A stretch of 7,090 nt of DNA from Flavisolibacter sp. (lineage in GTDB: Bacteria; Bacteroidota; Bacteroidia; Chitinophagales; Chitinophagaceae). Numbering within the stretch: the first letter of the stretch is position 1; each line of letters starts with the position of its first letter. Location: contig JACDAZ010000276.1 of assembly GCA_013695175.1 (NCBI GenBank), positions 1 through 7,090 of the forward strand. The letters run 5' to 3'. The notes beneath the pieces were generated by a model. The model was given only the letters and a program-made list of their open reading frames with translations. It was not told the origin of the DNA and made no database searches. The position numbers were made by a program, and so were the translations under genes. Shown here piece by piece: positions 1 to 5,999 of the stretch.

Positions 1-197
1 TCTAATGAAATATCAAAATGCTGGCAAAGCAATTGTGCTTCTTCCAAAACAAGTGGTGTTTCTCCTCTTATCCTGCGGTATGCGCTGTCATTACTGACAA
101 ATAAAATTTCACTAATTACATCTGCTAATGATTGATTTGGCGACAATTTCTCCTTAATTCTCTGGAACAGAGTATCCTGTATTAGTTGTGTTGCCAT
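1..197 (-). CDS. Helix-turn-helix transcriptional regulator, N-terminal part (cut by left edge)
   Basis: Only the first 65 residues are in the window; the reading frame is open to base 1. It begins MATQLIQDTLFQRIKEKL and continues with an alpha-helical HTH-like stretch, residues 23-60, centred on 'SNDSAYRRIRGE' (35-46). I recognise this block from a family of Bacteroidota regulators in which the NDSAYRRIRGE segment is the recognition helix region, followed by 'LEEAQLLCQHFDIS'. The ATG at 197-195 is the start because an in-frame TAA lies 15 bases upstream (212-210) with no other start between. No Shine-Dalgarno sequence is visible, which is normal for this phylum. The gene diverges from the five-gene lipid-type operon across a 270-base gap, so it is a reasonable candidate regulator of that operon, of itself, or of both; this is inference from position only. 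The effector domain, if any, lies outside the window. Confidence 0.8.
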   Translation of the reverse strand, partial: MATQLIQDTLFQRIKEKLSPNQSLADVISEILFVSNDSAYRRIRGETPLVLEEAQLLCQHFDISL

Positions 198-257
198 TGG
201 TTTGGTTGCTTACTGTTCTACTGGTAATTTAAGTCAATTTATACACATTTTCAATAA

Positions 258-288
258 ATAAATTAGTCTTACAGTTGCAGATTTGCAA
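258..288 (-). promoter_or_regulatory. Weak candidate promoter for the minus-strand HTH gene
   Basis: Read on the minus strand, a TTG (288-286) is followed after 20 bases by TAATTTAT (265-258), a partial match to the Bacteroidota pattern TTG ... TAnnTTTG. Two of the last four positions of the -7 box are wrong, so this is weak. If real, transcription would begin near 250, leaving a leader of roughly 55 bases before the ATG, and the -33 element would lie inside the inverted repeat at 274-289. Confidence 0.2.
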
Positions 289-289
289 C
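274..289. repeat. Inverted repeat, possible operator (GTTGCA-GATT-TGCAAC)
   Basis: A perfect 6-base inverted repeat with a 4-base spacer lies in the divergent intergenic region, 77 bases upstream of the HTH gene start. Its symmetry and position, overlapping the weak candidate -33 element of the HTH gene, would suit a dimeric regulator, for example autoregulation. There is no second copy in the window, and a repeat of this size can occur by chance, so the operator role is inference. Confidence 0.3.
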
Positions 290-363
290 AATAACCGGTA
301 ATCGGATTTATTTTACCACAAAGTTTTAAAATTTAACGGTAGCATCTTGATCGTTATAAACAA

Positions 364-378
364 TAGTAATAATTACTA
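364..378. repeat. Perfect 15-base palindrome, possible operator (TAGTAATAATTACTA)
   Basis: A 7-1-7 inverted repeat with no mismatch lies about 90 bases upstream of the first gene of the five-gene operon. It is the longest perfect dyad I see in the intergenic region. It could be an operator for the divergent HTH protein or another regulator. It consists almost wholly of A and T, which raises the chance that it is fortuitous. Its sequence differs from the repeat at 274-289, so the two are not copies of one site. Confidence 0.3.
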
Positions 379-430
379 CAAATACATAATCAGCCTCATA
401 ATTCAATTATAAAAAGGCTTTCCACAACAA

Positions 431-438
431 TACTTTCG
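431..438 (+). promoter_or_regulatory. Weak candidate -7 box for the five-gene operon
   Basis: TACTTTCG matches the Bacteroidota -7 pattern TAnnTTTG at all but one position. No clear TTG lies at the expected distance upstream. If used, transcription would begin around 443-446, about 23 bases before the ATG at 468. No better match is present on the plus strand between 300 and 467. Confidence 0.2.
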
Positions 439-467
439 ATATCGTAAATAACCTTAAAGCTTTTTTT

Positions 468-1151
468 ATGATTACTTCATTGATTGTGCTTCTAATACGA
501 CGCTATCGTAAAAGTAACCCGGCACAGTTTAAAATACTTGCAGGAAAGGCGTTTTATGCATCTAAAATTCTAGCCTTTCTTGCCATATGTCTGCTTATGA
601 GTTTTATGGTAAAATCCCAGGAAAGGAACCTTGTTTATGTGGTAAAAAGAAATGGTGCAGATATAGGATTCATAAACTTAAAGCAGGTACAAACCAAAGA
701 TCAAACAATTTATAAACTTCAATCCAGTGTCACTGCCAGCATATTGTTCACTTTTCATATTAAAGTAAGTGAGGAAGCTGTTTATGAAAATGGAATTCTG
801 CAATCATCTTTTGTGAAACGCTTAATCAACGGAAGTGAAAAATCACTTAAAAACACCAGGTTAACCGGCAGTACTTACGTTTTAACAAAAAAGGGTAGCG
901 AACCAAAGCAACTTTCAGCCTCTATCAGGTATAATATACTTAGCATGTATTTGCATGAACCTATTGCATTTACTAATGTTTACTCAGACAGCTTTCAACA
1001 ATTTGTTGCTATTCAAAAAATCAAATTCAATCATTATAAAATTTCTTTCCCGGACGGAAACAATAATGAGTATTTCTATGACAACGGAGTCCTGGCAAAA
1101 ATAAAAATGAATAATTCACTTTTTAATGCAGAAGTAGAATTAAAAAAATAA
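468..1151 (+). CDS. Exported DUF6134-like protein of unknown function
   Basis: The 227-residue protein resembles the DUF6134 family of Bacteroidota. Typical segments are 'YVVKRNGADIGFINL' (57-71), 'EEAVYENGILQSS' (102-114), 'IRYNILSMYLHEP' (153-165), 'VYSDSFQQF' (171-179) and 'FPDGNNNEYFYDNGVL' (194-209). The family has no known reaction; the pattern of short beta strands suggests a beta-rich extracytoplasmic fold. Residues 33-49 form a hydrophobic core ending in VKS-QE, which looks like a signal peptide, so the protein is probably periplasmic or surface-exposed. The odd feature is a 32-residue extension before that core, starting MITSLIVLLIRR, which signal peptides do not normally have; see the separate finding on a +1-frame ATG at 556. 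It is the first gene of a tightly packed unit, with its stop only 2 bases before the next ATG. The family call is from memory of these motifs. Confidence 0.75.
   Translation: MITSLIVLLIRRYRKSNPAQFKILAGKAFYASKILAFLAICLLMSFMVKSQERNLVYVVKRNGADIGFINLKQVQTKDQTIYKLQSSVTASILFTFHIKVSEEAVYENGILQSSFVKRLINGSEKSLKNTRLTGSTYVLTKKGSEPKQLSASIRYNILSMYLHEPIAFTNVYSDSFQQFVAIQKIKFNHYKISFPDGNNNEYFYDNGVLAKIKMNNSLFNAEVELKK
542..549 (+). promoter_or_regulatory. Shine-Dalgarno-like AGGAAAGG before an out-of-frame ATG
   Basis: AGGAAAGG ends 6 bases before an ATG at 556-558. That ATG is one base out of frame with the DUF6134-like gene and reads MHLKF then TAG (571-573). In this genome such a purine-rich motif at ideal spacing is unusual. 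It either marks the original start of the gene, now displaced by a one-base deletion in the A run at 564-567, or is a chance match inside coding sequence. Confidence 0.25.
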
Positions 1152-1153
1152 TT

Positions 1154-1816
1154 ATGACAAATTTTCTAATATACTATATATATGCCTATAGCTTTTTTGT
1201 TTTAATATATCTGTATTACAGAATTAGCAGAAAACTATGCATTGACCAACGGTTTAATTCGAGTGAACAAATTGTTTATTTAAACCATAGGCATTTACTG
1301 GCAAATCTTATAATGTCTTTAGCTATTATAGCTAGTGCATTTCAGGCTGGTACAGAAATAAAATTTTTCTTTTTTAATTGGAATGAAAATTATACAGGCT
1401 TAACCTATGTTTTATTTTTTTTAGCATTTTCAATATCTGCTTTTTCTGCTAAAAATGAAATTAAAGTCAATGCTTATAGTTTAATCTGGAAGGAAAAAAT
1501 ATTCTACCTGCTTATACGGGTTCTTTTCCTGGTGGGCTATGAGTTTTATTTCCGTATTGTATTGCTGCAGGCTTTTTATTTTTTACCCATTGCCTTTGCT
1601 GTAGTAATTAATGTAATTCTTTATAGTGCAGCACATGCATTTAGTGGTAAAAAAGAAATGATTGGTTCTGTTCCTTTTGGGTTTGCTCTTTGCCTGCTAA
1701 CCATCCTTCATCAGTCAGTTTGGCCGGCAATAATGCTACATATCATTTTATGTCTGCCATATGAAAGCTTAAAGCTTTATGCAACAAAATTCACAAACAA
1801 AACTATAAGAATATGA
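1154..1816 (+). CDS. CPBP (CAAX protease/Rce1-like) membrane protein with altered active site
   Basis: A very hydrophobic 220-residue protein with about six to eight membrane segments (roughly 5-23, 46-64, 81-98, 116-134, 135-158, 172-186, 188-204). Three motifs line up with the CPBP/Rce1 intramembrane protease family: 'YEFYFR' at 129-134 for EExxxR, 'YSAAH' ending in H161 for FxxxH, and 'HIILC' at 196-200 for HxxxN. Spacing is right: 31 residues from E130 to H161 and 35 from H161 to H196. However, the first glutamate of EExxxR is Y129 and the final asparagine is C200. In characterised Rce1 the first glutamate activates the water and the Asn helps form the oxyanion hole, so this protein may be catalytically dead or altered. 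The gene starts 2 bases after the DUF6134-like stop and shares ATGA with the next start, so it is probably translationally coupled. Some family members protect against bacteriocins or process peptides; no such role can be read here. Confidence 0.65.
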   Translation: MTNFLIYYIYAYSFFVLIYLYYRISRKLCIDQRFNSSEQIVYLNHRHLLANLIMSLAIIASAFQAGTEIKFFFFNWNENYTGLTYVLFFLAFSISAFSAKNEIKVNAYSLIWKEKIFYLLIRVLFLVGYEFYFRIVLLQAFYFLPIAFAVVINVILYSAAHAFSGKKEMIGSVPFGFALCLLTILHQSVWPAIMLHIILCLPYESLKLYATKFTNKTIRI

Positions 1817-2802
1817 AACTTTTTTTAACAGGAGTTACCGGGTACATTGGCAGCAAGGTGGCCTTAGCCGCAGTAGCAAAAGGCTTTGAAGTACATGCAT
1901 TAATAAGAAATATAAATGCAATCACTAAACCGGATCATCCAAAAATTAAATATTTCAAAGGTGATATTACAGATTTTAATTATGTTATTACAGCAATGGA
2001 AGGTTGCCATTATGTATTACATACAGCAGCACTTACCCAGCTATGGCACAAAGACAGGTCAGAAATGTATGCAGTAAATGTAGGTGGTACAAAAAATATA
2101 TTACAGGCTGCACTTGTAAATGGTATAAAAAAATTTGTATTTACCAGCAGTTGCTCTGTTTTTGGACCTTCACCATCAAAACCACTTTCTGAAGATGATC
2201 CAAGAACAACGGCTTTTGAAAATGATTATGAAATTTCTAAATTCTGTGCGGAAGAATTAGTAAAAGAATACAGCCGCAAAGGATTGTTTGCTACTATAGT
2301 TTGCCCTCCTCGTGTATATGGTCCGGGTTTATGTACAAAGGGCAACCCGGTGAGTAAGTTAATAGCCGATGCCTTGCAAAGAAGCTTTACAATAGCACCG
2401 GCAGCTACAGCTATTGTTGGAAATTATGCATTTATAGATGATGTTGTGGAAGGCCATTTTTTAGCACTGCAAAAAGGGTTAGCGGGTGAAAAATATATAA
2501 TAGGCGGTGAAAACATTTGTTATGGTGATTTTTTTGATGCTATAAAAAAACATTCACCTAAAAAGATTCATGTAATACCTGTACCGAAATATGGTTTAAA
2601 AGCATGGAGTTTTATTGCTTACATTTTCCATCTTCTTATTGGTAAACATACCCATCTTACTCCTAAAACAATAGACAGATTATTTGAAAACCGTGCTGTA
2701 AGTTGTAAAAAAGCTATTCAACAATTAGGATACCAGATCACTCCTTTTCAACAAGGCATTTATAAAACAATTCACTACTTAAATACTAAACATCATGCAT
2801 AA
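1813..2802 (+). CDS. Extended SDR: NAD(P)-dependent epimerase/dehydratase, 3-beta-HSD/HpnA-like
   Basis: A 329-residue extended short-chain dehydrogenase. The Rossmann nucleotide site is GVTGYIG (G7, G10, G13), followed by the 'KGDITD' aspartate (D51), the 'HTAA' segment (70-73), Ser112/Ser113 in 'FTSSCSVFG', and the catalytic pair Y139-xxx-K143 in 'YEISK'. 'CPPRVYGPG' (164-172) and 'NYAFIDDVVEGH' (204-215) are typical of the group containing 3-beta-hydroxysteroid dehydrogenase, sterol-4-carboxylate 3-dehydrogenase, dihydroflavonol reductase and the hopanoid-linked HpnA. Residues 264-277 (AWSFIAYIFHLLIG) are hydrophobic and may bring it to the membrane, as in the steroid enzymes. The likely reaction is oxidation or reduction of a hydroxyl/ketone on a lipid or sugar; the substrate is unknown. 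Bacterial ceramide pathways also use an enzyme of this superfamily for the 3-keto reduction. The start overlaps the upstream stop by 4 bases and the stop overlaps the next start by 8. Confidence 0.85.
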   Translation: MKLFLTGVTGYIGSKVALAAVAKGFEVHALIRNINAITKPDHPKIKYFKGDITDFNYVITAMEGCHYVLHTAALTQLWHKDRSEMYAVNVGGTKNILQAALVNGIKKFVFTSSCSVFGPSPSKPLSEDDPRTTAFENDYEISKFCAEELVKEYSRKGLFATIVCPPRVYGPGLCTKGNPVSKLIADALQRSFTIAPAATAIVGNYAFIDDVVEGHFLALQKGLAGEKYIIGGENICYGDFFDAIKKHSPKKIHVIPVPKYGLKAWSFIAYIFHLLIGKHTHLTPKTIDRLFENRAVSCKKAIQQLGYQITPFQQGIYKTIHYLNTKHHA

Positions 2803-3625
2803 GCTATTGTTTACATTAATCACCGGTGCCAGCGAAGGGCTAGGAAAATACTTTGCACTTGAATGTGCTTCAAGAAAAATGAACCTTGTCCTGGTTGCTT
2901 TACCACAAAGCGGACTTTCCCAACTTGCCACCTATCTGAGAGAGCAGTATAAAATACAAATTATTATCCTGGAAATTGATATAGCATCCAAAGAAGGTTG
3001 TGAAGAAGTGTTTGCAGAAGTAAAAGATCTTGGTATAGAAATAAATATTCTTATTAATAATGCAGGAATAGGTGGAACATTTTCATTTGAAGAGCGATCT
3101 GTTGAGTATTACAATAAAATTATTAATCTGAATATTTTGGCTCCTACTTTATTAAGCCGTTTATTTTTTAGCGATTTAAATTCCAACAACAATTCATATA
3201 TACTCAATGTTAGCAGCCTTGCCGGCTTGTTTCGTTTGCCAAATAAGCAAGTATATGGTGCAACCAAAGCATATTTAGTTGCATTTTCGGAAAACCTTCA
3301 ACAGGAGATTCAAAACAAAAATCTTCATGTATGTGTGCTTTGTCCTGGAGGAATGGATACTACGTGGTATTTAACATTGCAAAATCATTTAACTGGTACA
3401 TGGCTTTCGCGTAATTCAATCTTGCATCCAAAGGCAGTAGCGGAGATAGCCATTGCGGCAATGTTGAAGGGTAAAAAACTTATTGTACCGGGAAAACTGA
3501 ATCGACTTTTCGTATTCTTCAACAATTTAATTCCGCAAAGGATTAAACACCTGCTTACCAGCTACCAAATCAAAAAATCAAAAAATAAAATATCTGCACT
3601 TACTGGCTTAAGCCAGGCTGCGTAA
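2795..3625 (+). CDS. Classical SDR oxidoreductase (ketone reductase type)
   Basis: A 276-residue classical short-chain dehydrogenase/reductase with every catalytic element present: cofactor loop TGASEGLG (10-17), NNAG (88-91), N113, S141 in 'NVSSLAG' and Y154-xxx-K158 in 'YGATK', with the standard 13-residue Ser-Tyr spacing. 'PGGMDT' (184-189) is the usual post-catalytic PG motif. The C-terminal part 'KLIVPGKLNRLFVFFNNLIPQRI' (228-250) resembles the membrane-associated branch that includes 17-beta-HSD12/3-ketoacyl reductases and DltE/YqjQ-like proteins, and its hydrophobic patch fits a membrane-facing enzyme. The probable role is NAD(P)H-dependent reduction of a ketone on a lipid-like substrate; the exact substrate cannot be told. 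The start overlaps the end of the preceding SDR by 8 bases, strongly suggesting co-translation, and the membrane hydroxylase gene follows at once. The C-terminal tail (259-276) is lysine-rich and poorly conserved in appearance. Confidence 0.85.
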   Translation: MHKLLFTLITGASEGLGKYFALECASRKMNLVLVALPQSGLSQLATYLREQYKIQIIILEIDIASKEGCEEVFAEVKDLGIEINILINNAGIGGTFSFEERSVEYYNKIINLNILAPTLLSRLFFSDLNSNNNSYILNVSSLAGLFRLPNKQVYGATKAYLVAFSENLQQEIQNKNLHVCVLCPGGMDTTWYLTLQNHLTGTWLSRNSILHPKAVAEIAIAAMLKGKKLIVPGKLNRLFVFFNNLIPQRIKHLLTSYQIKKSKNKISALTGLSQAA

Positions 3626-3643
3626 TTGATAAAATCATTTGTT

Positions 3644-4258
3644 ATGACATACTATCAAAGTATAATAAAGCAAAATCAAAAAATCATCGATCAGTTAAAA
3701 TGCTGTGCAGTTTTTCTTTGGATAATTATTCCATTTTGTGCGTTAGCTTTTTTAATACAAGACTATTCAATTCTTTTATACCAACTAATTTTGTTTTTTG
3801 GTGGATGGTTTTTTTGGACATTTATAGAATATAACCTGCACCGGTTTTGGATGCACGATAAAAAAAATTCTCATGCAGCTATTGTGAAACAGCATAATCA
3901 TCATCACACGCATCCTACAGAAATTGTAGTAACAGCTTTACATCGTTTGGTAATAATTTTATTAATGTGTTTATTCATTGTTACTTCATATTGGCTACAG
4001 AATTACTTTACATTATTGGCAGGCATCTTTTGCGGGTTGATGGGTTACTTCATTATGCATAAGCTATTACATCTGCCTATTGCACAAAAGATTTTTAGAA
4101 AACTTTGCCGCTATCATATTTACCACCATTGTAAATACCATAATACATGTTTTGGAATATCAGTTCCATGGTGGGATGACATTTTTGGAACAGTACCCCA
4201 GAGTCCACAAATCACTCAAAAAATAATTGATTTTTATTTTAAAGACCATCATCATTGA
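3644..4258 (+). CDS. Membrane di-iron hydroxylase, fatty acid 2-hydroxylase/sterol desaturase family
   Basis: A 204-residue integral membrane protein of the fatty acid hydroxylase superfamily. With M1 at 3644, histidine boxes that bind the two irons are H66-x4-H71 in 'EYNLHRFWMH', H84/H86-H88/H90 in 'HNHHHTHP', H139-x3-H143 in 'MHKLLH', and H158-xx-H161-H162-xxx-H166 in 'YHIYHHCKYH', followed by 'GISVPWWDDIFGT' (171-183). The 'WTFIEYNLHRF' opening and the GISxxxWDxxFGT ending match fatty acid 2-hydroxylase (FA2H/Scs7) better than carotenoid hydroxylase CrtZ. Four hydrophobic segments lie near 21-38, 43-61, 101-117 and 121-138, putting the histidines on the cytoplasmic side. It would insert a hydroxyl into an acyl chain or ring using O2 and electrons; no electron-donor gene or cytochrome b5 domain is present. 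Start: a TTG directly after the previous stop (3626) is also in frame and would add six residues; the ATG is preferred. It is the last gene of the operon. Confidence 0.85.
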   Translation: MTYYQSIIKQNQKIIDQLKCCAVFLWIIIPFCALAFLIQDYSILLYQLILFFGGWFFWTFIEYNLHRFWMHDKKNSHAAIVKQHNHHHTHPTEIVVTALHRLVIILLMCLFIVTSYWLQNYFTLLAGIFCGLMGYFIMHKLLHLPIAQKIFRKLCRYHIYHHCKYHNTCFGISVPWWDDIFGTVPQSPQITQKIIDFYFKDHHH

Positions 4259-4403
4259 TCTTGGTGAAGTTGAATTGGCAAACGGGCAAGTATGAAATAG
4301 GGGGCTTATACTATGTTGCCTATGCATTCAATTTATAATTTTTGATGTGCTTACCATCCGTACCCTTCTTTAATAAGTAGATAACCAATTCCCTTGCTTG
4401 TCT

Positions 4404-4411
4404 TAGTTTTG
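4404..4411 (+). promoter_or_regulatory. Promoter -7 box for lysS
   Basis: TAGTTTTG is an exact match to the Bacteroidota -7 consensus TAnnTTTG. It lies 16 bases before the lysS ATG, so the transcript would start around 4416-4419 with a leader of about ten bases. A clear TTG at the -33 position is missing; the sequence there is AT-rich. The match, location and lack of any other candidate this close make it the likely lysS promoter and mark the break between the upstream operon and lysS. Confidence 0.5.
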
Positions 4412-4427
4412 CGCTTCAATAACATCT

Positions 4428-5972
4428 ATGGAATCAGGACATTTATCGGAGCAGGAGATTATAAGAAGAGAAAAACTAGCTGAGTTGCAAAAAATGGGAA
4501 TTGATCCCTATCCTGCCGCTTTATTCCCGGTCAGTCATTTTTCAACTGCTGTTAAAGCATCATTTACAGATGATTCTAAAGATGATTACAGTGAAGTAAC
4601 CCTGGCAGGTCGTATAATGAGTGTAAGAGATATGGGTAAAGCTGCCTTTGCATCTTTACAGGATTCACATGGCAGAATTCAGATTTATGTTCGTAAAGAT
4701 GATCTTACTAAAGAAGGCGATTCAACTTTGTATGATATTGTTTGGAAAAAATTACTGGATATAGGTGATTTTATTGGTGTGAAAGGATTTGTATTTCGTA
4801 CTAAAATGGGTGAAATTTCTGTGCACGTAAAAGAATTCACTTTTTTGGCAAAATCACTTCGTCCTTTACCAATAGTTAAGGAAGCAGAAGGGCAAACCTT
4901 TGATGCGGTTACAGATCCTGAATTTAAATACAGGCAACGTTATGCTGACCTGGTTATTAATCCATCAGTAAAAGAAACCTTTGTAAAGCGCACAAAACTT
5001 ATAAATTCTATTCGCGAATTTTTAAATGAACATGGTGCCCTGGAAGTAGATACCCCGGTATTGCAATCTATTCCGGGAGGCGCTGCTGCCCGCCCTTTTA
5101 TAACGCATCATAATGCATTAGATGTTCCATTTTATTTAAGAGTGGCAAATGAACTTTATTTAAAACGACTGATTGTGGGTGGGTTTGACTGGGTTTATGA
5201 ATTCAGCCGCAATTTTAGAAATGAAGGTATGGACCGCACTCATAATCCTGAGTTTACCATCCTTGAATTTTATACTGCGTATAAAGATTATTTGTGGATG
5301 ATGAATGTAACCGAGCGGTTGCTGGAAAAAGCAGCTATTGATGTAACGGGTGGAACAGAAGTAAAAGTGGGCGATAAAATTATTTCGTTTGAAGCTCCTT
5401 TTAAACGTATTTCCATTTACGATGCCATAAAAGAACATACAGGTGTAGATGTAAGCGAAATGGATGAAACTGCTTTGAGGGATGTCTGTAAGCTACACAA
5501 AATAGATGTTGACCCTCAAGTGGGTAAAGGAAAATTGATTGATGAAATATTTGGTGGGCGTTGTGAGCATCATTATATACAGCCCACCTTTATTATTGAT
5601 TACCCTGTTGAAATGAGTCCGCTGACAAAAAAGCATCGCACAAAACCCGGACTGGTGGAACGTTTTGAATTGATGATCAATGGAAAAGAAATTGCAAATG
5701 CTTATAGCGAATTAAATGATCCCATTGACCAGCGTGAGCGCTTTGAAGAACAGGTAAGGCTGATGGAACGGGGAGATTTGGAAGCCATGTTTATTGATTA
5801 TGATTTTTTACGTGCATTAGAATACGGAATGCCGCCAACATCAGGAATTGGTTTTGGAATTGACAGGCTTTGTATGTTATTGACCAACCAGCCTTCCATA
5901 CAGGATGTTTTGTTATTTCCGCAAATGCGACCTGAGAAAACGTTCACAGATAATGAAGACAGTGAAGAATAG
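4428..5972 (+). CDS. lysS: Lysyl-tRNA synthetase, class II
   Basis: The 514-residue product charges tRNA-Lys with lysine, using ATP, in the cytoplasm. The N-terminal OB-fold anticodon-binding domain covers about 56-142 ('VTLAGRIMSVRDMGKAAFASLQD'). The class II catalytic domain follows: motif 1 around 196-210 ending in P210, motif 2 'FRNEGMDRTHNPEFT' (263-277) with the ATP-contacting R264 and E266, and motif 3 'GIGFGIDR' (473-480) with R480. 'GKEIANAYSELNDP' (419-432) carries the E/N/E residues of the lysine pocket. Length is close to the roughly 505 residues of E. coli LysS, so it is complete. 'EGMDRTHNPEFT' in place of a more common 'EGIxxxHNPEFT' supports a Bacteroidota origin. The ATG at 4428 places the usual N-terminal helix (LSEQEIIRREKLAELQKMGIDPYP) at once after the start. 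It is probably co-transcribed with the glycosyltransferase gene 27 bases downstream. Confidence 0.97.
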   Translation: MESGHLSEQEIIRREKLAELQKMGIDPYPAALFPVSHFSTAVKASFTDDSKDDYSEVTLAGRIMSVRDMGKAAFASLQDSHGRIQIYVRKDDLTKEGDSTLYDIVWKKLLDIGDFIGVKGFVFRTKMGEISVHVKEFTFLAKSLRPLPIVKEAEGQTFDAVTDPEFKYRQRYADLVINPSVKETFVKRTKLINSIREFLNEHGALEVDTPVLQSIPGGAAARPFITHHNALDVPFYLRVANELYLKRLIVGGFDWVYEFSRNFRNEGMDRTHNPEFTILEFYTAYKDYLWMMNVTERLLEKAAIDVTGGTEVKVGDKIISFEAPFKRISIYDAIKEHTGVDVSEMDETALRDVCKLHKIDVDPQVGKGKLIDEIFGGRCEHHYIQPTFIIDYPVEMSPLTKKHRTKPGLVERFELMINGKEIANAYSELNDPIDQRERFEEQVRLMERGDLEAMFIDYDFLRALEYGMPPTSGIGFGIDRLCMLLTNQPSIQDVLLFPQMRPEKTFTDNEDSEE

Positions 5973-5999
5973 ATTCCAATCATTCATGATTATACATAC

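Noticed and set aside
437..463. Short self-complementary sites CGATATCG (437-444) and AAAGCTTT (456-463) before the DUF6134-like start
   Set aside because: Eight-base palindromes are expected by chance in a sequence of this length; no spacing or copy relation to the other dyads.
2004..2192. 62-codon open frame inside the extended SDR gene, plus strand
   Set aside because: Overlaps a well-supported SDR in another frame; the translation is low in complexity and resembles no family.
3560..3600. A-rich tandem-like tract (AAATCAAAAAATCAAAAAATAAAAT) near the end of the classical SDR gene
   Set aside because: Encodes a lysine-rich tail in frame; low-complexity codon use explains it, with no sign of a true tandem repeat array.
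2791..4068. Near-identical 18-base direct repeat, 2791-2808 and 4051-4068, including ATGCATAAGCTATT in both
   Set aside because: Both copies encode MHKLL in frame within real genes, one as the SDR start and one inside the hydroxylase histidine box. Best explained as coincidence of short peptide and codon use; no other repeat structure surrounds them.
4285..4320. Imperfect hairpin (GGCAA-GTAT ... ATAC-bulge-TTGCC) after the hydroxylase gene, possible terminator
   Set aside because: The stem has a four-base bulge and a 14-base loop, and no run of T follows directly; the nearest T-rich stretch is about 10-20 bases further on. Not convincing as an intrinsic terminator.
5160..5438. 92-codon minus-strand open frame inside lysS, and a similar one at 5798-5983
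   Set aside because: Both are antisense shadows of conserved LysRS catalytic motifs, without start signals or recognisable protein sequence.
5978..5991. 6-2-6 inverted repeat AATCAT-TC-ATGATT between lysS and the glycosyltransferase gene
   Set aside because: A two-base loop and an AT-rich stem would not form a stable RNA hairpin and no T run follows; probably chance.
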